Shown here: one piece after another, positions 48,189-58,030 of the stretch
Layout of the letters: each line of letters begins with the position of its first letter
How positions within the stretch are numbered: the stretch's first letter is position 1
Assembly (NCBI GenBank): GCA_963747375.1
Contig: CAVVFL010000035.1
Location: 372,001 to 436,000 of the forward strand
Source of the DNA: Sva-07 sp963747375
GTDB lineage: Bacteria > Actinomycetota > Acidimicrobiia > Acidimicrobiales > Ilumatobacteraceae
Direction: 5' to 3'
DNA: 64,000 bases
Translations under genes and position numbers: made by a program
The notes under the pieces: model-generated
Seen by the model: the letters and a program-made list of their open reading frames with translations, nothing else
Database searches by the model: none
What the model was told of the DNA's origin: nothing

Positions 48189-51100
48189 ATGTGTGGCATC
48201 ATCGGGATCGTCAGCCGTCCTCCGACCAGGCCGACGCCCGACCGGGACGAGCTGATCGCGGGGCTCGACACAGCGATCGGCGCCGTTGCTCGGGTGATCG
48301 ACGTGACCGAGAACGTCCGTCAGGTCGACCAGGCCCTCCGCGGGCTGCCCGGGGTCCTGGCCCTGTCCGGTCGTATCGACACGGTCGCGGCGATCGAATC
48401 CAGGCTCGATCGACTCGAGGCCTTCAGCGCGAAGCTCGAGAACGAACTCGATGCCAATGCCGCCGGGCTGGGCGCCGAGGCGCTCGAAGTCGCCAACGCC
48501 GAGTTGATCGATCTCAAGGACGTGCTCTGGGCGGTCCGCCATGACAGGTTGCGTTCGATTGCGGCGGTCGAGTCGCTGGCCGGGCGCGACGCGTCACCGG
48601 CCGAGCTCGCCGGCTACCTGGCAGTCCAGCAGGCCCTGGGCGGCATCGACCGACTCGAGGTACGCGGCCGTGATTCGGCCGGCCTCCATGTGTTCGTGTG
48701 GGACCACGACATCGAATCCGCGGCCCTGCGAACCCTGCTCCACGAGCGCGGCACCGACCCGCTGTTCCAGTCGGGTGCCGTCGCCGAGGCCAAACAGTGC
48801 CTGTCGTTCGTGTACAAAGCTGCCGCGGAGATCGGTGAGCTCGGCGACAACACCGCAGCGCTCCGGGCGGCGTTGTCGGCCGATCCGCTCCTGCGGCGGG
48901 CGCTGCAGTCACCCGAGGCGCGCGTCGCGATTCTCGGCCACACCCGCTGGGCGAGCGTCGGCATCATCAGCGAGCCGAACACCCATCCACTGAACTCCTA
49001 CGAACTCGAGCAGCCGGCCGGAACCATGCCGCCGTACGTCGTTGCCGCGTTGAACGGCGACGTCGACAACCACGCCGACCTCCGGGTGACGCACGGGCTG
49101 CGGATCTCCTCGACGATCACGACCGATGCCAAGGTCATTCCCACCCTGATCGCACGACGTGCCGCGACGACGCCGTTCGCCGAGGCGTTCCGGCGCACCG
49201 TGTCGGAGTTCGAGGGGTCGGTCGCGATCGGCGTCGCCAGCGCCGAAGCACCGTCGAAGCTCTTCCTCGCGCTGCGCGGGAGCGGCCAAGGGCTGTACGT
49301 CGGGCTCGCCGACGACTGTTACATCGTGGCGAGCGAGCCGTACGGCGTCGTCGAGGAGACATCCCGGTACGTCCGTCTGGACGGTGAACACGGTGGCGAG
49401 ATCGTCGTCCTCGACGGAGACCTGGGCGGGGATCTCGCCGGCATCCTGCGAGTGGGATACGACGGAGTCGAGCACCCTGTCGGCGACCCCGACGTCGTCA
49501 CGGCCGAGGTCACGACGCGCGACATCAATCGTGGCGATGCTGCTCACTTCCTGCTCAAAGAGATCACGGAGGCGCCACTGAGCTTCGCGAAGACCCTCCG
49601 CGGCAAGATCGTCGAGCGAGATGGTCGGCTCGGTGTCGACATCGGTGAACAGGCCCTCCCGCGTGATGTCGTCGACCGTCTGGCTGCCGGAACGATCACT
49701 CGGGTGCGCGTGATCGGCCAGGGCACCGCGGCCGTCGCGGGCCAGAGCACCGCAGCGATCCTCGATGAACTCACCGACGCCCGGTTGGATGTCGACGCCA
49801 TCACCGCCACCGAGTTGTCGGGCTTCGGGATGCGTCTCGACATGTCCGACACACTCGCGATCGCCGTCAGCCAGTCCGGCACCACGACCGACACCAACCG
49901 TACCGTCGACCTGCTGAGGGCGCGAGGAGCGGCGGTGATCGGCATCGTGAACAGACGAGGCAGCGACCTGACCGACAAGGCCGACGGAGTGCTCTACACC
50001 TCCGATGGCCGCGACGTGGAGATGAGCGTCGCGTCGACGAAGGCGTTCTATGCCCAGGTGGCCGCCGGAGTCCTGCTGTCGTGCGCCATCGCCGAAGCGG
50101 CCGGGATGGGCGACGCCGGTCGCCGTCACGAGCTGCTCACGTCGCTGCGAGAGTTGCCCGCAGCCATGCGCGTGGTGCTGTCGCGACGTGACGTGGTCGC
50201 CGACGCGGCGCGTCTCGCACCATCGAAGCGATACTGGGCCGTCGTCGGAAACGGGCCGAACAAGGTGGCCGCCGAGGAGGTCAGGATCAAGCTCAGCGAG
50301 TTGTGTTACAAGTCGATGGCCTGCGATTCGACCGAGGACAAGAAGCACATCGACCTGTCGTCGGAACCGCTGATCCTCGTGTGTGCCGCCGGCCTCGTCG
50401 GCTCGACAGCCGACGACGTCGCCAAGGAGGTGGCGATCTTCACGGCGCACAAGGCCACCCCGATCGTCGTCGCCAGTGACGGCGAAACCCGTTACCACGC
50501 TGCGGCGACCATCGAGGTCCCAGTCGTCGATCCAGCGCTCGGGTTCATCCTGTCGGCAATGGCGGGGCACCTGTTCGGGTACGAGGCGGCATTGGCGATC
50601 GACGCATCCGCACGCCCACTGCGCGAAGCGCGCGAATCGATCGAGCGGCTTGTTGCGGCGCAACTGTCGGGTGATCAGGTGGTGACGCGACTTCGCACGG
50701 AGCTGCGATCGTCGGCCGAACGGTTCGACGACGGTCTGCGATCAGGTCTCTACGACGGCCAACTCGAGGCGTCGACGGCGACCAGCCTGCACGGCCTGCT
50801 GCGCGATGTCCTGTCCGACCGACCCGTCGAGCAGTACCAGCACGGATCAGGCAAGGTCGGTACTCCGGTGGCGCTGATCGATGATCTCGTCACCGCCCTG
50901 ACTCGGGCCATCGACGAACTCACCAGGCCGATCGACACCATCAAACACCAGGCCAAGACCGTGACCGTCGGCATTTCGCGCAGCGATGAGGGCGTCATGG
51001 ACCGCGCGCTCGTCCAGGCCGTCTTCGCCGCCGGTGCCGGGCGCGACGTGCTCAGTTACCGCACCCTCAAGGTTCTCGCCGACCTCGATCCCTCGGTCGC

Positions 51101-51536
51101 GGCGGTCGTCGGCTACACGCGATACGAGGTCGCCGGCGACACGATCTCGATCATCGATCGTGGTGGCATCTCGCGTGACATCCCGAGTCGGGTGGAGCGC
51201 AACGTGCAGCTGCGTGGCACCAAGCGTCGTGTCGCATCCGAGCGCGAAGTGTTGCTCGGCGTCGGCAGGAGTGACGGCCGGACCCTCGTGTTCGTCCCCG
51301 AGGTCAAGAGCGGCGAGACGACCGGTATCACGTTGCTCCACCTCACCTTCCACGATCGCCTGCCCGTCGACGTCATGCGCGGCGTGATGCAGGGCTACGA
51401 CCGCCGCTACGACCGACTCGTCGACTGGGTCACGGAGACCGAAGGCAGTTTCGACGAGTCGTTGCTCGGCGAGTTGCCGGTCGCCGAGCTGCTCATCGGA
51501 CCGATCTCCGACACCGCCGACCACTGGCGCCGGTGA
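48189..51536 (+). CDS. glmS: Oversized GlmS-like glutamine amidotransferase/SIS protein
   Basis: 1115 residues against about 610 for ordinary GlmS (glutamine:fructose-6-phosphate amidotransferase). Cys2 after Met is the class II glutaminase nucleophile (MCGIIGIV). About 140 mostly helical residues then intervene before RGRDSAGLHVFV, and another insertion before LGHTRWASVGIISEPNTHPL and VAALNGDVDNHADL. Two SIS sugar-binding domains follow (VRVIGQGTAAVAGQS with AVSQSGTTTDTNRT and SVASTKAFYAQ; then YWAVVGNGPNKVAAEEVRIK). The usual SVTVE end is missing; instead about 245 extra residues follow, including TVGISRSDEGV. The place after glmM argues for GlmS activity. The extra regions could be regulatory, and another sugar-phosphate substrate cannot be excluded. 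Confidence 0.8.
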   Translation: MCGIIGIVSRPPTRPTPDRDELIAGLDTAIGAVARVIDVTENVRQVDQALRGLPGVLALSGRIDTVAAIESRLDRLEAFSAKLENELDANAAGLGAEALEVANAELIDLKDVLWAVRHDRLRSIAAVESLAGRDASPAELAGYLAVQQALGGIDRLEVRGRDSAGLHVFVWDHDIESAALRTLLHERGTDPLFQSGAVAEAKQCLSFVYKAAAEIGELGDNTAALRAALSADPLLRRALQSPEARVAILGHTRWASVGIISEPNTHPLNSYELEQPAGTMPPYVVAALNGDVDNHADLRVTHGLRISSTITTDAKVIPTLIARRAATTPFAEAFRRTVSEFEGSVAIGVASAEAPSKLFLALRGSGQGLYVGLADDCYIVASEPYGVVEETSRYVRLDGEHGGEIVVLDGDLGGDLAGILRVGYDGVEHPVGDPDVVTAEVTTRDINRGDAAHFLLKEITEAPLSFAKTLRGKIVERDGRLGVDIGEQALPRDVVDRLAAGTITRVRVIGQGTAAVAGQSTAAILDELTDARLDVDAITATELSGFGMRLDMSDTLAIAVSQSGTTTDTNRTVDLLRARGAAVIGIVNRRGSDLTDKADGVLYTSDGRDVEMSVASTKAFYAQVAAGVLLSCAIAEAAGMGDAGRRHELLTSLRELPAAMRVVLSRRDVVADAARLAPSKRYWAVVGNGPNKVAAEEVRIKLSELCYKSMACDSTEDKKHIDLSSEPLILVCAAGLVGSTADDVAKEVAIFTAHKATPIVVASDGETRYHAAATIEVPVVDPALGFILSAMAGHLFGYEAALAIDASARPLREARESIERLVAAQLSGDQVVTRLRTELRSSAERFDDGLRSGLYDGQLEASTATSLHGLLRDVLSDRPVEQYQHGSGKVGTPVALIDDLVTALTRAIDELTRPIDTIKHQAKTVTVGISRSDEGVMDRALVQAVFAAGAGRDVLSYRTLKVLADLDPSVAAVVGYTRYEVAGDTISIIDRGGISRDIPSRVERNVQLRGTKRRVASEREVLLGVGRSDGRTLVFVPEVKSGETTGITLLHLTFHDRLPVDVMRGVMQGYDRRYDRLVDWVTETEGSFDESLLGELPVAELLIGPISDTADHWRR

Positions 51537-51555
51537 TCTCCTCGGTGGACTGGCG

Positions 51556-51921
51556 ATGATCGGCATCGGAATCGACCTGGTCGACATCGACCGGTTCCGT
51601 CGGTCGCTCGAACGGACGCCGACGATGCGAACGCGGTTGTTCACCGAGGTGGAGCTGGCCTACGTCGCCCCGCAGGTCGATCCGGTGCCGTCGCTCGCCG
51701 CTCGATTCGCTGCCCGTGAAGCCGTCATGAAGGCACTGGGAGTCGGACTCGGCGCCTTCGGATTCCACGAGGTGTGGGTCGAACGGTCGTCATCCGGCAA
51801 ACCATGGCTGGCGTTCGCAGGTCGGGCCGCGGAGTTGTCGGCCGCGGCGGGCGTGGTCACCTGGCACCTGTCGCTCACCCACACCGACCTGACTGCCGCG
51901 GCGTACGTCATCGCCGACTAG
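51556..51921 (+). CDS. acpS: Holo-[acyl-carrier-protein] synthase
   Basis: 121 residues. It transfers phosphopantetheine from CoA to acyl carrier protein. The metal site IGIGIDLVDIDRFRRSLE and the CoA-binding LAARFAAREAVMKALGVGLG are intact, as is HLSLTHTDLTAAAYVIA. ATG 51556, 19 bases after the glmS stop. Confidence 0.95.
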   Translation: MIGIGIDLVDIDRFRRSLERTPTMRTRLFTEVELAYVAPQVDPVPSLAARFAAREAVMKALGVGLGAFGFHEVWVERSSSGKPWLAFAGRAAELSAAAGVVTWHLSLTHTDLTAAAYVIAD

Positions 51922-51946
51922 GAGAATTCACGCCGGCGCTGCCAAC

Positions 51947-53678
51947 ATGCCCGCCATGATCGAAGAGTTCCAAGAGGCGTGGGAAGCACTGACGGCACCG
52001 GGAGCGCAGTTCGCGACGACGACGATCGATGTTCGGGGCGTTCCGATCAAGGTGTTCGAATCGGCGTTGCCGAGCATGCGCACCGTGTGGGAGATCGCCC
52101 GCGGGTACGGCGATCGTGACTACATCGTGTACGAGGACGAGCGCTACACCTATGCGGAGGCCGATGCGATCGTCCGCGCGCTCGCCGCCCGACTCGTCGA
52201 CGAGTACGGCGTCCAGCCCGGCGACCGCGTGGCGATCGCCATGCGCAACTACCCCGAATGGGTGTTGGGCTACTGGGCGATCGTGTCGATCGGTGCGGCA
52301 TGCGTCGGGATGAATGCCTGGTGGACCTCCGACGAGATGGCGTACGGTCTTGCCGACTCGCGACCCAAGGTGCTGATCGCCGACACCGAGCGAGTCGAAC
52401 GTGTGCTGCCGGTCCTCGATGCCCTGCGCGCCGAGGCACCGTTGCACCTGATGACCGTGCGATACGACGGTGAGCTGCCCGCCGACGCCGACCGGTGGGA
52501 CGACGTCGTCGACGCTGCCGAACGCGCCGAGCGAACTGCCGGAGGTCGACATCGATCCGGATGACGACGCGTGCATCTTCTACACATCCGGCACCACGGG
52601 CTACCCCAAGGGGGCGCAGCTCACCCACCGCGGTTCGGTGCACAACCTGTTGAACCTGGCGTTCATGGCTGCGGTGGCAAGCGCCGCAGCGGCGAACGCC
52701 GGGTCGCCGACGCCGCCGGCGACCGGCGCCGATGGCCAGCCGAAGCAGAACGTGTTCATGGCGCCGACCCCGCTGTTCCACGTGACCGCGAACAACTGCC
52801 TGCTGCACCCGGCGACGATCTCCGGCTCGCGCATCGTGTTCACGTACAAGTGGGATGCGGCGCGTGCGCTCGAACTGATCGAGCGTGAGGGCGTCACGAA
52901 CTTCTCCGGCGTGCCGACGATGAGCCGCGAGCTGCTCATGCACCCTGACTGGGAGCGCCGCGACACCTCGACACTGGCCGGGATGGGCGGCGGCGGTGCT
53001 CCGCTGCAGCCTGACCTGGTCGACAAGATCGACAAGTCGCTGTCGGGCGGAGCGCCGAGCACCGGGTACGGCCTCACCGAGACACACGGCATCGTCACCG
53101 CCAACTCCGGCGGCTTGTACGTCGCGAAGCCATCGTCGTGTGGACGCGTGGTGCCGACGTTGGAAGCGAAGCTCGTCGACGAGTTCGACAATGAGGTGCC
53201 GGCCGGGGCCACCGGTGAGCTGTGTGTCCGGGGTGCGATCGTCATCAAGGGCTACCTGAATCGGCCAGAGGCGACCGCTGACGCGATCCGCGACGGCTGG
53301 TTCCACACGGGCGACGTCGCGTTCATCGACGAGGACGGCTTCGTGTTCATCGTCGATCGCATCAAGGACATGGTGCTGCGCGGCGGCGAGAACGTGTTCT
53401 GCTCCGAGGTCGAAGCGGCGATCTATGAGCTCGACGGTGTGGCGGAAGTCGCCGTGTTCGGCGTGCCCGACGATCGCCTCGGCGAGATCGTCGGTGCGGC
53501 GATCGTGCTCTCGCCGGGCACGACGATGACCGAGGACGCCCTCCGAGACGAACTGGCCGAGCGACTCGCCAAGTTCAAGATCCCCGAGCGGGTGTGGTTC
53601 CTCAACGAGTCCCTGCCACGCAACGCAAACGGGAAGTTCGTGAAGCGGGATCTCAAGGAGTCGCTGCTCGGCTCCTGA
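51947..53678 (+). CDS. AMP-dependent acyl-CoA synthetase/ligase, one frame change
   Basis: Corrected length about 576 residues. The AMP-binding motif YTSGTTGYPKGAQLTHRG, the GYGLTETHG motif, the hinge region GWFHTGDVAFIDEDGFVFIV and the C-terminal LPRNANGKFVKRDL (catalytic Lys) are all present. An extra base at about 52520 (GCC[G]AAC) splits the gene in two frames just before the AMP-binding motif. FadD-like fatty-acid activation is the likely chemistry. Lying between acpS and nnr, where most actinobacteria have no such gene, it could serve lipid synthesis, but that is only positional. Confidence 0.88.
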
Positions 53679-53706
53679 GCGCTCGCATGTCGTTACGCTC
53701 GACACG

Positions 53707-55074
53707 GTGATCCCGATCGTCACACCCCAGGAGATGGGCGCGATCGACGCCGCTGCGCCCGAACCCGTCGAGGAGCTGATCGATCGCGCCGGCCGAGCGA
53801 CGGCGCGTCAGGCGCTGGCGATGCTCGGCGGCGCGTACGGACGCACGGTCAACGTCCTTGCCGGGACGGGAAACAACGGTGCCGACGGGCGCGCGGCCGG
53901 CGAGTACCTGGCCCGGCGCGGCGTCAAGGTTCGAGTCATCGACGCCACGATGCGCCCACCGATTCTTCGGCCGTGCGACCTCGTGATCGACGCTGCCTTC
54001 GGCACCGGGTTTCGGGGCGAGTGGATCGCCCCCGAGATCACGGGCGTGAGCGGTGAACGGCCATTGGTGTTGGCCGTCGACATTCCGAGCGGGGTGAATG
54101 CCCTGACGGGTCAAGCGGGCGCAGGTGTTCTGGCGGCCGATCGCACCGTCACGTTCCAGGCACTCAAACCCGGCCTCGTCTTCGGGGCCGGGCGTCGCCT
54201 GGCGGGTGACATCGTCGTGGTCGACATCGGACTCGACGTGACGAGTGCCGGCGTCTACCTCGTCCAGGCCAGCGATGTCGCCCATTGCTGGCCCCGTCGG
54301 GCGCCCGACGCCCACAAATGGAAGGGCGCCGTGCGCGTCGTGGCGGGCAGCGTCGGGATGCTCGGGGCCGGGCAGCTCTGCGCGGCCGCGGCGGCGCGCT
54401 CCGGGGCGGGCCTGGTGGCGCTGTCGAGCCCCGGCGCCGATCCGGGTGCCCGCAGTGAGATCATCCAGCGACCCATTCCCGCTGCCGGATTCGCCGCCGG
54501 CGTGCTCGACGACCTGAATCGTTTCGGATCGCTGGTCGTCGGACCCGGACTGGGGCGCGAGGAGGCCACCGTCGCCGGCGTCCGCACCTTGATCGCCGAC
54601 GCCATGGTTCCGGTCGTCATCGACGGCGATGGGATCTTCGCCGCTGCATGGAGCGCTGACGGAGCTGGTCCCTTGGTGCAGTCGCGTGGGCTGGCGACCG
54701 TCGTCACGCCGCATGACGGTGAGTACGCGCTGCTGCGCGGCGCAGCACCCGGAGCGGACAGGGTGGCTGCCGCCCGTGAATTGGCCGAGGATCTCCACTG
54801 CACCGTGCTCCTCAAGGGCCCGACCACCGTGGTCGCCGGGCCCGATGGTCCCACGCTGGTCATCGACCACGGCGACGAACGGTTGGCGACGGCCGGATCA
54901 GGAGACGTGCTGGCGGGAATGATCGGTGCCCTGCTGGCATCCGGCATGAGCCCCGAAACAGCGGCGGCAGCGGCCGCCTGGCTTCATGCCGAGGCCGCGT
55001 CACTCGGGCCTGAGCGAGGCCTGCTCGCCGGCGACATCGTCGAGCTGATCCCCGCAGCGCTGTCGGCGTGGTGA
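53707..55074 (+). CDS. nnr: Bifunctional NAD(P)HX epimerase/dehydratase
   Basis: 455 residues, repairs hydrated NAD(P)H. The N-terminal YjeF_N epimerase half has LAGTGNNGADGRAAGEYLAR and VDIPSGVNALTGQ; the C-terminal kinase-fold dehydratase half has VVTPHDGEYALLRG, LLKGPTTVVAGPDG and LATAGSGDVLAGMIGALLAS. GTG 53707. The stop overlaps the alr start (TGATG). Confidence 0.95.
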   Translation: MIPIVTPQEMGAIDAAAPEPVEELIDRAGRATARQALAMLGGAYGRTVNVLAGTGNNGADGRAAGEYLARRGVKVRVIDATMRPPILRPCDLVIDAAFGTGFRGEWIAPEITGVSGERPLVLAVDIPSGVNALTGQAGAGVLAADRTVTFQALKPGLVFGAGRRLAGDIVVVDIGLDVTSAGVYLVQASDVAHCWPRRAPDAHKWKGAVRVVAGSVGMLGAGQLCAAAAARSGAGLVALSSPGADPGARSEIIQRPIPAAGFAAGVLDDLNRFGSLVVGPGLGREEATVAGVRTLIADAMVPVVIDGDGIFAAAWSADGAGPLVQSRGLATVVTPHDGEYALLRGAAPGADRVAAARELAEDLHCTVLLKGPTTVVAGPDGPTLVIDHGDERLATAGSGDVLAGMIGALLASGMSPETAAAAAAWLHAEAASLGPERGLLAGDIVELIPAALSAW

Positions 55075-56237
55075 TGGAGCCGCACCGCTGGGCGTGGGCC
55101 GACGTCGACCTCGACGCGATCCGTCACAACGTCGACGTGCTGCGATCAGCGGTGGCCCCGAGCGCGGTCTGGGTGGTGGTGAAGGCCAACGGGTACGGCC
55201 ACGGCGCAGTGGCGGTCGCGCGGGCAGCGCTCGGCGCCGGCGCCGGCGGGCTCTGCGTGGCGCTGGTGCAAGAAGGCGTCGAACTCCGTCGTGACGGCAT
55301 CGACGCCCCGATCCTCGTGCTGAGCGAGCAACCGCCCGAGGCGGCAACTGTCATCGTCGCCAACGACCTGACACCGACCGTGTACACCGAGGGTTTCATC
55401 GACGCGCTCGCAGCCGCTGCGCTCGCGGCGGGCCGCCCGGATCGAGCGGTTCACGTCAAGGTCGACACGGGGATGCAACGTGTGGGGGCGCGGCCGGACG
55501 AGGTGGCGGCCCTCGTCGATCGAATCGTCGAGCAGTCACCGATGCTCCGACTCGGCGGCGTGTTCACCCACCTCGCTGTGGCCGACGAACCCGATGACGA
55601 GTTCACGTCGCTCCAACTGGGCCGATTCGACGAGGTGCTGTCGACTCTCGGTGTCGCCGACGACGTCGACGTTCACGCAGCGAACTCGGCGGGAGCGCTT
55701 GCTCACCCTGCAGCGCGCCGATCGTTCGTTCGTGCGGGCATCGCGGTGTACGGGATCTCGCCGGGGCACGGTGTGGACGATCTGTGCCACGACCTGCACC
55801 CGGCGCTCTCGCTGCGTGCCCGAGTGTCGTACGTCAAGACCGTTCGGGCCGGTTCGCGGATCTCGTACGGTCTGTGCCACACGTTCGACCGTGACACGAC
55901 GGTGGCGACCGTGCCGATCGGGTACGCCGACGGTGTGCCCCGGCGCTTGTCGTCGACGGGCGGCGAGGTGCTCATCGCCGGCCGCCGCCGCCCGATCGTC
56001 GGAGTGGTGACGATGGACCAGCTGATGGTCGACTGCGGACCCGGCGATCCGGTTGCAGTCGGTGACGAGGTCGTTCTCATCGGGCGACAGGATGGTCCCG
56101 CCGGCACCGAACGAATTCGCGCCGAGGACTGGGCCGAGCGGCTCGGGACCATCGGCTACGAGATCGTCTGTGGCATCGGCACTCGCGTGCCGCGGCTCTC
56201 GGGCCCTAGCATCGACTCCCGAATGGTGGAGCGCTGA
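55074..56237 (+). CDS. alr: Alanine racemase
   Basis: 387 residues from ATG 55074. PLP is held by Lys38 in VVVKANGYGHGAVAVA; the second base is expected in the C-terminal RISYGLCHTFDRDTTVATVP region and the end has VGDEVVLIGRQDG and YEIVCGIGTRVPR. It supplies D-alanine for peptidoglycan. Upstream in-frame GTGs (55068, 55071) are less likely because ATG 55074 is coupled to nnr. Confidence 0.95.
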   Translation: MEPHRWAWADVDLDAIRHNVDVLRSAVAPSAVWVVVKANGYGHGAVAVARAALGAGAGGLCVALVQEGVELRRDGIDAPILVLSEQPPEAATVIVANDLTPTVYTEGFIDALAAAALAAGRPDRAVHVKVDTGMQRVGARPDEVAALVDRIVEQSPMLRLGGVFTHLAVADEPDDEFTSLQLGRFDEVLSTLGVADDVDVHAANSAGALAHPAARRSFVRAGIAVYGISPGHGVDDLCHDLHPALSLRARVSYVKTVRAGSRISYGLCHTFDRDTTVATVPIGYADGVPRRLSSTGGEVLIAGRRRPIVGVVTMDQLMVDCGPGDPVAVGDEVVLIGRQDGPAGTERIRAEDWAERLGTIGYEIVCGIGTRVPRLSGPSIDSRMVER

Positions 56238-56238
56238 G

Positions 56239-56763
56239 ATGCTGGAGCTGCGAGTTCACTCGCTCGTCGAGACCCATGCGGTCGCGACTGCCCTGGCCGC
56301 CCTCGCGCGCGGTGGTGACCTGATCGTGCTGTCCGGGGAGATGGGCGCCGGCAAGACCGCGTTCGCTCAAGGGTTCGGTTCGGCTCTCGGTGTCACCGAG
56401 CCGGTGACGTCGCCGACGTTCACGCTCGTGCACAGCTACGACCTGCCGAGTGCGGTCCGTGGCGCCGAGGTCCTCCATCACGCCGACCTGTACCGGCTCG
56501 AACGGACGACCGAGGTCGCCGATCTGGCGCTCGAGGAACTGGCCGACGGCGACGGCATCGTCCTGGTCGAGTGGGGCGACGTCGTCGAGACGCTCTTCGG
56601 TGATCATCTCGGCGTTCATCTCGAGGTCGAACTCGACGACGATGGCGCCTTGGACGACGACCTGCTGCCGACGGTTCGCCTGATCGAGATCACCGCCGTC
56701 GGGCCGTCGTGGGCGGCACGCTGGAGCGGTGTCGTCGACGCCTGCGAGGCGTTCGCGTGCTGA
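56239..56763 (+). CDS. tsaE: tRNA t6A synthesis ATPase TsaE
   Basis: 174 residues. Walker A is GEMGAGKT (33-40), followed by SPTFTLVHSYDLP and HHADLYRLE; VLVEWGDVV is the family's later motif. It powers the TsaBD complex that modifies A37 of ANN-decoding tRNAs. ATG 56239 is one base after the alr stop; it overlaps tsaB by seven bases. Confidence 0.95.
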   Translation: MLELRVHSLVETHAVATALAALARGGDLIVLSGEMGAGKTAFAQGFGSALGVTEPVTSPTFTLVHSYDLPSAVRGAEVLHHADLYRLERTTEVADLALEELADGDGIVLVEWGDVVETLFGDHLGVHLEVELDDDGALDDDLLPTVRLIEITAVGPSWAARWSGVVDACEAFAC

Positions 56764-57449
56764 TCCTCGGAATCGAGACCGCGACCGAACGGGTGAGCGT
56801 GGCCGTGGGTGGTCACGAGGGAGTGATCGGGTTGTTCGAGGTCACCAAGGGCCGCCGTCACGTCGAGACGCTGGTGCCCGCCATCGAGTTCATGCTGAAG
56901 CAGGCCGGCATCGACCTCGAGGAGATCAGCGTGGTCGCCGTCGATGTCGGGCCGGGCCTGTTCACCGGCATGCGCGTCGGGCTCGCCGGTGCAAAGGCCA
57001 TTGCCCAGGCGCTGCGGATTCCGATGATCGGAATCTCGTCGCTCGACTTGTTGGCGTTCCCGAGCCGTCACACGGATCGCGTCGTCGTGCCGGTGATCGA
57101 CGCCCGCAAGGGTGAGGTGTTCTACGCCATGTACCGACAGGTGCCAGGGGGCGTTCAGCAGGTCGCCGAACCGACGGTCGGGCCGGTCGACGATCTCGTC
57201 GCCGACCTGCTCGCTCGCAGCCAGGACGTGCTCTGCGTTGGTGACGGCGCACTGCGCTACCGACAGGAGATTCTCGACGGGTACCGCTGTGAGTTCGGCG
57301 GTGATGCCCATCCGTCGGCAGCCCCACTCGTTCAGCTCGCCCACGCGCGGGCGCTGCGGGAGGACTGGGTCAACCCGTGGGAGATCGAACCGGTCTACCT
57401 GCGTGCGCCTGACGCCCTGATCAACTGGTCGACGCGGGCGGGTCGATGA
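56757..57449 (+). CDS. tsaB: tRNA t6A synthesis protein TsaB
   Basis: 230 residues, degenerate ASKHA-fold partner of TsaD. It opens ILGIETATERVSVAVGGHEG and contains VDVGPGLFTGMRVGLAGAKA, VIDARKGEVFYAMYR. GTG 56757 lies inside the end of tsaE. ATGA overlap with rimI. Confidence 0.95.
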   Translation: MLILGIETATERVSVAVGGHEGVIGLFEVTKGRRHVETLVPAIEFMLKQAGIDLEEISVVAVDVGPGLFTGMRVGLAGAKAIAQALRIPMIGISSLDLLAFPSRHTDRVVVPVIDARKGEVFYAMYRQVPGGVQQVAEPTVGPVDDLVADLLARSQDVLCVGDGALRYRQEILDGYRCEFGGDAHPSAAPLVQLAHARALREDWVNPWEIEPVYLRAPDALINWSTRAGR

Positions 57450-58030
57450 GCGTCATCGAACGGCTCCTGCGTCGCGAGGGTGACGGCACCACGACGACGA
57501 TCGGCGACCTCGCGATCGAACCGATGCGACGACGGGACCTGCGCGGTGGCGTGATGGCCATCGAGTCGGTCAGCTACCCACGTCCGTGGTCGCAGAACGT
57601 GTTCGAGAGCGAGATCGCTCAGGTGCGCTCGGGAACCCGGCGGTATCTGGTCGCTCGTCGCACGTCGGCTGGTGTTGGTCGGCGAGGCCCCGTGGTCGGG
57701 TACGCCGGACTGTGGTTCGCGGTCGACGAAGGTCATGTCACCAACGTCGCGGTAGCGCCGGACGAACAACGCCGGGGTGTCGCGACGGCGCTGCTGCTCG
57801 GGTTGGCCGACGAGGCGATCAGGCACGGTTGCACGGCATGGACGCTCGAGGTGCGGGTGTCGAGCACCGGTGCGCAGGAGCTCTACCGCCGGTTCGGTTT
57901 CGCCCCCGCCGGTGTGCGGACCCGCTACTACGAGAACACCGAGGACGCGATCGTCATGTGGTGCAACGACATCCAGGAAGCGGACTACGCGGGACTTCTC
58001 GATTCGATCCGTCAGCAGGTGAGCGCGTGA
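57446..58030 (+). CDS. rimI: Ribosomal-protein-alanine N-acetyltransferase (RimI-like GNAT)
   Basis: 194 residues. The acetyl-CoA loop is VAPDEQRRGVATALL, preceded by VTNVAV, and the end reads YRRFGFAPAGVRTRYYENTE, typical of RimI. A 25-residue N-terminal extension (MSVIERLLRREGDGTTTT) is unusual. It is coupled to both neighbours by four-base overlaps, as in many tsa clusters. Confidence 0.9.
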   Translation: MSVIERLLRREGDGTTTTIGDLAIEPMRRRDLRGGVMAIESVSYPRPWSQNVFESEIAQVRSGTRRYLVARRTSAGVGRRGPVVGYAGLWFAVDEGHVTNVAVAPDEQRRGVATALLLGLADEAIRHGCTAWTLEVRVSSTGAQELYRRFGFAPAGVRTRYYENTEDAIVMWCNDIQEADYAGLLDSIRQQVSA

